Source: Bacillota bacterium (GTDB taxonomy: Bacteria > Bacillota > Clostridia > Lachnospirales > Lachnospiraceae). From it: a DNA stretch of 10,987 bases. The notes under the pieces were generated by a model. That model was not told where the DNA came from. It made no database searches and saw only the letters and a list, made by a program, of their open reading frames with translations. Below, one piece after another: positions 6,261 through 10,987 of this stretch (within the stretch, counting starts at the first letter, position 1; each line of letters starts with the position of its first letter). The stretch spans positions 1-10,987 of the forward strand of contig JAEWWQ010000256.1 of the NCBI GenBank assembly GCA_023458855.1. The letters run 5' to 3'. The translations under genes and the position numbers were made by a program.

Positions 6261-7097
6261 ATGTTAGATAAACCCGTATTAGATGTAATTAAGGATAATT
6301 ATGGAAAGATTTTTTCTGCAGAAAAAAAAGTCGCGGATTATGTTCTGGAACACCCCCAGGATGCCGTAGATGCCAATGTCTCTGAACTGGCAAAAGCCAG
6401 CGGAGTCAGTGATGCAACTGTTGTGCGCATGTGCCATCATTTGGGATACAAGGGATATTATCAGTTTAGACTGATGCTGGCAAAAGACGTAGGCAGAGAC
6501 GAAGTGGAAGAAATTGAAGAATTACAGAACAAGCCCAATCCCGTTATGAAGATTTTTCAGGAATACGTAAATTCGCTGACGGCAATAGGGGAAAATATCA
6601 GTGAAGAAGATATGCAGGCTTGTGTAAATTTGATCAAGACATGTAAGCAGGCGCATATTCTGGCAGTGGGAAATACAACTCCGCTGGCACTCTATATGGG
6701 TTTCCGGCTGGGGAGACTGGGCGTAAAATGTACCTATGATATTTCACCTGAATATTTCCTGAATCATGTAAATCTTGCGGACAAAGAAGACATTATTATA
6801 GCCATTTCCCAGTCAGGCAGTTCCAGACAGATCATACAAGGTATGGAATTGGGAAAGGAAAAAGGGCTTTAGATGATGGCGATTACTGGATATAAACAAT
6901 CGCCGGTATCGGAATTGGCTGATTATGTACTGATATCGAACGGAAGAAAAGAATCCTTTGATTATTACAAAAATTATGCACATTTGAAAGAGACAGCATT
7001 AATTGATGCTTTATTGGAACTGGTAATGAACTGGGAGAAAATTGCAGAAATGGGTGCTGATAAGCCAGAGGTTATTTTAGCCGAATATAAATATTGA
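6261..7097 (+). pseudogene. RpiR-family phosphosugar regulator, broken by an in-frame amber codon
   Basis: A transcriptional regulator with an N-terminal HTH_6 domain (about 1-77; helix-turn-helix near 38-62, S-E-L-A-K-A-S-G-V-S) and a SIS phosphosugar-binding domain (about 120 to the end). A-V-G-N-T-T starts at 135 and the phosphate-binding S-Q-S-G-S-S-R lies at 183-189. A TAG at 6870-6872 replaces codon 204. The same frame then continues without shift from ATG 6873 to TGA 7095-7097, with residues typical of the family (A-I-T-G-Y, S-P-V-S-E-L-A-D-Y-V-L). Joined, the two pieces make about 278 residues, the normal length, so one base change explains it. The ribosome site is excellent (AAAAGGAGG, about 6 nt spacing). 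Either the gene is a recent pseudogene, or suppression or reinitiation makes two fragments. It would be expected to control this operon by sensing a pathway sugar phosphate. Confidence 0.85.
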
Positions 7098-7137
7098 AAT
7101 GAGGTGGGAACACTTCAGAATGAAAGGAATGGTTTTC

Positions 7138-7821
7138 ATGAAAAGATCAGAGATAAATAAAGTAATTAAAGACATGGAGGCACTTATCCGGGAACATAGA
7201 TTTGAAATCCCGCCCTTTGCAAAATGGTCGGCAGAAGAGTGGAAAAATAAAGGACATGAGTATGATGAGATAAGGGATAATAAATTAGGATGGGATATTA
7301 CAGACTTTGGACTCGGAAAGTTCGGGGAAGTTGGATTCTCTTTGCTCACGATCCGGAATGGCAATCTGAAGATGGACAAATATAAGAAAACTTATGCGGA
7401 AAAACTTCTGATGTTATATGAAGGACAAACAGCTGCAATGCATTTTCATTGGAGCAAAATGGAAGATATCATTAACAGAGGTGGCAATGACGTATATATT
7501 ACCGTATATAATGGAGCAAAAGACGGCAGTATCCTCGATACGGATGTATCTGTCAGCATGGATGGAAAATTAAGTACCGTTGCTGCAGGGACAAAGGTAA
7601 AATTATCACCGGGAGAAAGCATTACCATTACCCAGTATATGTATCACGACTTTATAGTACCTGATACAGGAGGCAGTGTTCTGCTGGGAGAAGTCTCCAT
7701 GTGCAATGATGATGAAAATGACAATCATTTCGTCAATACAGCAGTCGGAAGATTTCCAGAAATAGAAGAAGATGAATTTCCGTACAAATTGCTTTGCAAT
7801 GAATATCCGGATGCAGAATAG
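7138..7821 (+). CDS. D-lyxose isomerase family protein (cupin, PF07385 type)
   Basis: Metal-dependent cupin aldose-ketose isomerase of 227 residues. Characterised relatives interconvert D-lyxose and D-xylulose, and some also D-mannose and D-fructose. It opens with the family signature M-K-R-S-E-I-N. The metal ligands are visible as H-F-H-W (His102, His104), Glu109 in K-M-E-D-I-I-N-R-G-G and His170 in Y-M-Y-H-D-F. The length matches the E. coli O157 enzyme as I remember it. Start 7138 gives this signature with AAAGGA 9 nt upstream; in-frame ATGs at 7099, 7120 and 7129 would add 13, 6 or 3 residues. It lies 40 nt after the broken regulator and 11 nt before the epimerase. From memory, relatives in this cupin group may act on other sugars such as sulfoquinovose, so D-lyxose is the default and not a certainty. 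Confidence 0.88.
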   Translation: MKRSEINKVIKDMEALIREHRFEIPPFAKWSAEEWKNKGHEYDEIRDNKLGWDITDFGLGKFGEVGFSLLTIRNGNLKMDKYKKTYAEKLLMLYEGQTAAMHFHWSKMEDIINRGGNDVYITVYNGAKDGSILDTDVSVSMDGKLSTVAAGTKVKLSPGESITITQYMYHDFIVPDTGGSVLLGEVSMCNDDENDNHFVNTAVGRFPEIEEDEFPYKLLCNEYPDAE

Positions 7822-7832
7822 AGGATGCTATT

Positions 7833-8705
7833 ATGATGTACCACATATCAAATGGAAAAATAAATTTAACCGTTTCGAGTCTTGGAGCACAGATGCAGTC
7901 TCTTTGCTTAGACGAACAGGAATATCTCTGGAGCGGAGATAAAACATACTGGGGCGGAAAAGCACCTAATTTATTTCCTTTTATAGGAAGACTTACCCAG
8001 GGACAATATAGATATAAGGGGCAGAAGTACAAGATGGATATTCATGGCTTTGCGAAGGACAAAGAATTTGAATTATCTGAGCAGACAGAAAGCAAATTGA
8101 CTTTGCAATTGGAAGATGATGGTGACACCTATTCCATGTATCCATTTCATTTTGTCTTTCGTATTAGTTATGAAATTGCAGATACTTCCGTTGCTATCAC
8201 TTATTACGTGGAGAACCGTTCCGAGGAAAGGATGTATTTCGGAATCGGAGGGCATCCCGGATTTAAAGTTCCCCTGGAAGAGGGAAAAAAATTTGAAGAT
8301 TACTATTTGTCCTTTGAAGAACAGCATGTACCGACAAGAGTAGGACATACGGAAAGCTGCTTCCTGAGCGGGGTGGATAAAGATTTTCTGTTGAAAGACG
8401 GAAACAGTATTCCGTTGGTACATACGATGTTTGATGATGATGCAATTGTTTTAAAGAACATGGCTGGCAAGGTGACCCTGATGTCAGACAGTGGAAAAAG
8501 AAAGATAGCAATATCGTATCCGGATATGCATTACCTGGGAATCTGGCACAGACCTCATACCGATGCACCATATGTCTGTATTGAGCCGTGGACTTCCTTG
8601 CCGTCAAGACAGGATGTTATAGAGGATATTCAGTATAAATCGGATACGATCAACCTTGATGCAGGAAAAACATATCAGAATAAATGGTCAATAGAACTAT
8701 CATGA
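7833..8705 (+). CDS. Aldose 1-epimerase family protein, LacX type
   Basis: Galactose-mutarotase-like beta-sandwich protein of 290 residues, predicted to interconvert alpha and beta anomers of an aldose or sugar phosphate. Seen are the opening G-A-Q-M-Q-S-L, W-G-G-K-A-P-N-L-F-P-F-I-G-R-L (about 41-55), His71 in I-H-G-F-A-K-D, His141 in G-G-H-P-G-F, and Glu251 in C-I-E-P-W before S-L-P-S-R. The two His and the Glu fit the acid/base arrangement of GalM-like enzymes. The overall pattern is the LacX subgroup, named from a lactose/tagatose-6-phosphate operon, rather than classical GalM. ATG 7833 has AGAGG 8 nt upstream; the second ATG at 7836 is possible. It is the last gene of the operon; its stop codon lies at the base of the terminator. 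Confidence 0.88.
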   Translation: MMYHISNGKINLTVSSLGAQMQSLCLDEQEYLWSGDKTYWGGKAPNLFPFIGRLTQGQYRYKGQKYKMDIHGFAKDKEFELSEQTESKLTLQLEDDGDTYSMYPFHFVFRISYEIADTSVAITYYVENRSEERMYFGIGGHPGFKVPLEEGKKFEDYYLSFEEQHVPTRVGHTESCFLSGVDKDFLLKDGNSIPLVHTMFDDDAIVLKNMAGKVTLMSDSGKRKIAISYPDMHYLGIWHRPHTDAPYVCIEPWTSLPSRQDVIEDIQYKSDTINLDAGKTYQNKWSIELS

Positions 8706-8746
8706 AAAAAACCTTATCAGTGCTTTTACATTGATAAGGTTTTTTT
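8705..8746 (+). terminator. Strong intrinsic terminator ending the sugar operon
   Basis: A 15-bp perfect stem pairs 8705-8719 with 8732-8746 and extends inward by a G:U and two more pairs to a 6-nt loop (CTTTTA, 8723-8728). Runs of A and T at the base make it able to work in both directions. It overlaps the last base of the epimerase stop codon. Confidence 0.93.
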
Positions 8747-8801
8747 GTGCAAAGGCATAGGAAATTTTAAAATTAAAATTTTATAAAGTGGTAGAAATTG
8801 A

Positions 8802-8829
8802 TTGAATAATATGCTAGTTGTGTTATATT
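8802..8829 (+). promoter_or_regulatory. Promoter of the gntR-clpC unit
   Basis: TTGAAT at 8802-8807, a 16-bp spacer, and an extended -10 of TG at 8821-8822 plus TATATT at 8824-8829. The predicted start is near 8836. A/T-rich tracts at 8762-8783 could act as an UP element. No CtsR-type GTCAAA heptads or CIRCE element are seen in the 114 bp before the GntR gene. Confidence 0.7.
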
Positions 8830-8839
8830 GAATATAACA
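8821..8839. promoter_or_regulatory. 19-bp perfect palindrome over the -10 box, probable GntR operator
   Basis: TGTTATATTGAATATAACA is a perfect inverted repeat (9-bp arms, central G) covering the extended -10 element and the predicted transcription start, 22 bp before the GntR start codon. GntR regulators of the YtrA type commonly repress their own operon from such a site, so autoregulation is a reasonable inference. Confidence 0.7.
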
Positions 8840-8860
8840 GAAGCGGAGGCGTAATAAATT

Positions 8861-9238
8861 ATGATTATAGAAATTGATTTTAATAGTGAAGAAGCACTAT
8901 ATGTTCAGCTTCACGATCAGATTATTATAGGAATTGCAACGTGCAGATTCAAAGAAGGAGATGCATTGCCTTCCGTCAGACAGTTAGCTGATAGCATTGG
9001 TATCAATATGCATACAGTAAATAAAGCGTATACGGTCCTGAAACAAGAGGGGTTCGTGAAGGTGGACAGGCGAAGAGGCGCGGTAATAGCAATTGACATA
9101 GATAAACTTCAGGCGCTTGAAGAAATGAAAAGGGATTTGAGAGTAGTTCTGGCCAAGGGAAGCTGCAAGAATATTTCCAAGGAAGAAGTGCATGCTCTTA
9201 TTGAAGAAATATATGAAGATTATGGAGGACTTGAATAA
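8861..9238 (+). CDS. GntR-family transcriptional regulator, YtrA subfamily
   Basis: DNA-binding regulator of 125 residues. A winged helix-turn-helix covers about 10-75, with the family signature A-L-Y-V-Q-L-H-D-Q-I then G-D-A-L-P-S-V-R-Q-L-A (38-48) and the recognition-helix region N-M-H-T-V-N-K-A-Y. Only about 50 residues follow, mostly charged helix, so there is no FadR/HutC-type ligand domain. This is the short YtrA form. CGGAGG lies 11 nt before ATG 8861. A 19-bp palindrome sits over its promoter. Its stop overlaps the ClpC start by 1 nt (TAATG), so the two are translationally coupled. YtrA regulators more usually accompany ABC transporters, which makes pairing with a Clp ATPase notable. 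Its effector signal is unknown. Confidence 0.92.
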   Translation: MIIEIDFNSEEALYVQLHDQIIIGIATCRFKEGDALPSVRQLADSIGINMHTVNKAYTVLKQEGFVKVDRRRGAVIAIDIDKLQALEEMKRDLRVVLAKGSCKNISKEEVHALIEEIYEDYGGLE

Positions 9239-10987
9239 TGCAGTCACAATATACAGATAAGGCAAAAACAGCATTACATCTTGCTACAAAAATGGCAAAA
9301 AATTTAAAACAGAATTATATTGGAACAGAACATATCCTGTTGGGATTATTAAAAGAAGAAACAGGTGTAGCAGCAAAAGTATTACTGGACAACGGTGTGG
9401 ACGAAAAGCAGATGCTGGAGATGATTAAAGATTTAATCGCTCCGGGAAATACAATTGCATTAGAAGAACAGGATGGATATTCTCCGCGTGCCCGTAAAGT
9501 TCTGGAGGACAGTCACAGGCAGGCAGCGCGTTTTCACTCCGAATTAACAGGAACAGAGCATATCCTGCTGGCTCTTTTAAAAGAAGGAGAAAATGTAGCA
9601 GTAAGGCTTCTGAATACCATGAGCATCTCAATACAAAAGCTCTATATAGACGTATTGATAGCGATGGGCGAGGATGGCATGCTGTATAAAGAAGACCTGG
9701 GGTCAAAACAGGCCAAGAAGAAAAAGAAAGAAGGAACATTGACCCTGGACCAATATAGCCGTGATCTTACGGTACTGGCCCAAGAAGGAAAGCTGGATCC
9801 TGTGATAGGCAGGAATGAGGAAATTCAGAGAGTTATCCAGATTCTCAGCAGACGTACCAAAAATAATCCTTGTCTTGTGGGCGAACCGGGTGTAGGAAAA
9901 ACAGCTATTGCCGAAGGTTTGGCACAAAGAATCGTACAGGGCGATGTGCCGGAAACAGTCAAACATAAACGGGTCGTAACACTGGACTTATCAGGCATGG
10001 TGGCTGGAAGTAAATACAGAGGAGAATTTGAGGAGAGAATTAAAAAAGTAATCAAAGAAGTAATCGAGGATGGGAACATTATATTATTTCTTGATGAACT
10101 CCATATGATTATCGGGGCAGGAGGAGCAGAAGGTGCAATTGATGCCTCTAATATTCTGAAGCCTTCTCTGGCAAGAGGAGAGATACAACTGATCGGGGCC
10201 ACTACGATTGAAGAGTACCGCAAATATATTGAAAAAGATGCGGCACTGGAAAGAAGATTCCAGCCGATAACGATAGAAGAGCCGAGCGAAGAGCAGGCAA
10301 TTGAGATATTAAAAGGGATTGCCTATAAATATGAAGAGCATCATGGGGTTACGATCTTACCGGAAGCGATTGTAGCAGCAGTAGAGCTGTCGAACCGATA
10401 TATCAATGACCGAAATCTTCCGGATAAGGCAATTGATCTGATTGACGAGGCATCTTCTGCAATTCGGTTAAAAAATATGAAGATGCCTGAAGGAATAAAA
10501 CAGTTGGCAGAAGATATTAAGAGACTGGATATGCAGATAGAACGTGCAATTAAGTTTGAATCTTTTTCCCAGGCAGGTGAGTTGAAGAGGGAAGAGGATG
10601 AATGCGTCAGGAAGTATAATCGTTTAAAGGCACGTTACGAGAAAAATCAGGCACAAAAAAAATATGCTGTCAGCGAAAATGATATTGCAGAAGTGGTATC
10701 TGTATGGACAAAAATACCGGTTAAAAAATTAGCTGAAAAAGAAAGCGAACGTTTGCTCAGATTAGAGTCCATTCTTCACAAAAGGGTAATCGGACAAAAT
10801 GAAGCAGTAGAAGCGGTGGCGAAAGCAATGCGGCGTGGACGTGTGGGACTGCAGGACCCAAACAGACCAATTGGTTCCTTCCTGTTTCTGGGACCGACGG
10901 GTGTAGGCAAAACAGAACTCAGCAAGGCATTGGCAGAAGCCATGTTTGGCTTAAAGGATGCCTTGATCCGTGTCGACATGTCAGAAT
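9238..10987 (+). CDS. clpC: ClpC-type ATP-dependent Clp protease ATPase subunit (3' partial)
   Basis: AAA+ unfoldase that feeds proteins to ClpP; 583 codons are visible and the frame runs off the right edge. Two Clp_N repeats occupy about 1-140, each with G-T-E-H-I-L-L (Glu31 and Glu107). In the first AAA module, Walker A is G-E-P-G-V-G-K-T at 215-222 and Walker B is L-F-L-D-E at 283-287. A short UVR/middle segment lies near 438-458 (Q-A-G-E-L-K-R-E). The second Walker A is G-P-T-G-V-G-K-T at 552-559. The short middle segment points to ClpC rather than ClpB. ATG 9238 overlaps the GntR stop, with GGAGGA 8 nt upstream inside that gene. The usual Bacillus neighbours ctsR, mcsA and mcsB are not upstream here. 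Confidence 0.93.
   Translation, partial: MQSQYTDKAKTALHLATKMAKNLKQNYIGTEHILLGLLKEETGVAAKVLLDNGVDEKQMLEMIKDLIAPGNTIALEEQDGYSPRARKVLEDSHRQAARFHSELTGTEHILLALLKEGENVAVRLLNTMSISIQKLYIDVLIAMGEDGMLYKEDLGSKQAKKKKKEGTLTLDQYSRDLTVLAQEGKLDPVIGRNEEIQRVIQILSRRTKNNPCLVGEPGVGKTAIAEGLAQRIVQGDVPETVKHKRVVTLDLSGMVAGSKYRGEFEERIKKVIKEVIEDGNIILFLDELHMIIGAGGAEGAIDASNILKPSLARGEIQLIGATTIEEYRKYIEKDAALERRFQPITIEEPSEEQAIEILKGIAYKYEEHHGVTILPEAIVAAVELSNRYINDRNLPDKAIDLIDEASSAIRLKNMKMPEGIKQLAEDIKRLDMQIERAIKFESFSQAGELKREEDECVRKYNRLKARYEKNQAQKKYAVSENDIAEVVSVWTKIPVKKLAEKESERLLRLESILHKRVIGQNEAVEAVAKAMRRGRVGLQDPNRPIGSFLFLGPTGVGKTELSKALAEAMFGLKDALIRVDMSE

Noticed and set aside
8762..8783. A/T-rich inverted repeat before the gntR promoter
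   Set aside because: Made of A and T runs only, so self-complementarity is expected by composition; at most an UP element.
9825..10223. 132-codon open frame antisense to clpC, and similar antisense frames at 8073-8607 and 9425-9966
   Set aside because: They lie opposite well-supported genes, lack ribosome sites and show no recognisable family; shadows of the real coding strand.

Overview
The window reads as the chromosome of a low-to-mid GC, Gram-positive anaerobe of the Clostridia, most likely a gut Lachnospiraceae (Blautia/Roseburia/Dorea type). The grounds are A/T-rich intergenic DNA, strong AGGAGG ribosome sites, sigma-A promoters, a lipoprotein-type solute-binding protein with Ser/Thr/Glu-rich linker, and ClpC with a UVR segment. 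This assignment is by style only. All genes lie on the + strand, and no RNA gene, IS element or CRISPR array was seen.

Layout. (1) 1-382: the charged C-terminal end of an unidentified gene, closed by a strong bidirectional terminator (398-449). (2) 383-708: a 326-bp control region with two separate perfect palindromes (460-484 and 663-682), a near-consensus sigma-A promoter (610-638) and two weaker promoter candidates. (3) 709-8705: one probable eight-gene sugar operon. It encodes a solute-binding lipoprotein, two ABC permeases, a class II ketose-(bis)phosphate aldolase, an ADP-dependent phosphofructokinase/glucokinase-family kinase, an RpiR-type regulator broken by an in-frame amber codon, a D-lyxose isomerase-family cupin enzyme and a LacX-type aldose 1-epimerase. 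A strong terminator overlaps the last stop codon. (4) 8802-10987: a second transcription unit, with a YtrA-type GntR repressor overlapping by 1 nt the start of a ClpC-type Clp ATPase that runs off the window. Its promoter is covered by a perfect 19-bp palindrome.

How the genes may work together (inference): the ABC importer, which lacks its own ATPase here, brings in a monosaccharide or short glycoside. The epimerase equilibrates anomers, the isomerase converts the aldose (D-lyxose, D-mannose or a relative) to a ketose, the kinase phosphorylates it, and the aldolase cleaves the product to DHAP plus an aldehyde. I do not recognise this combination of a PF07385 isomerase with an ADP-type kinase and a class II aldolase as a standard named pathway, so it is the best candidate here for something undescribed. 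The regulator that would be expected to sense the phosphosugar intermediate carries a nonsense codon in the middle of its SIS domain, so in this strain the operon may be deregulated.
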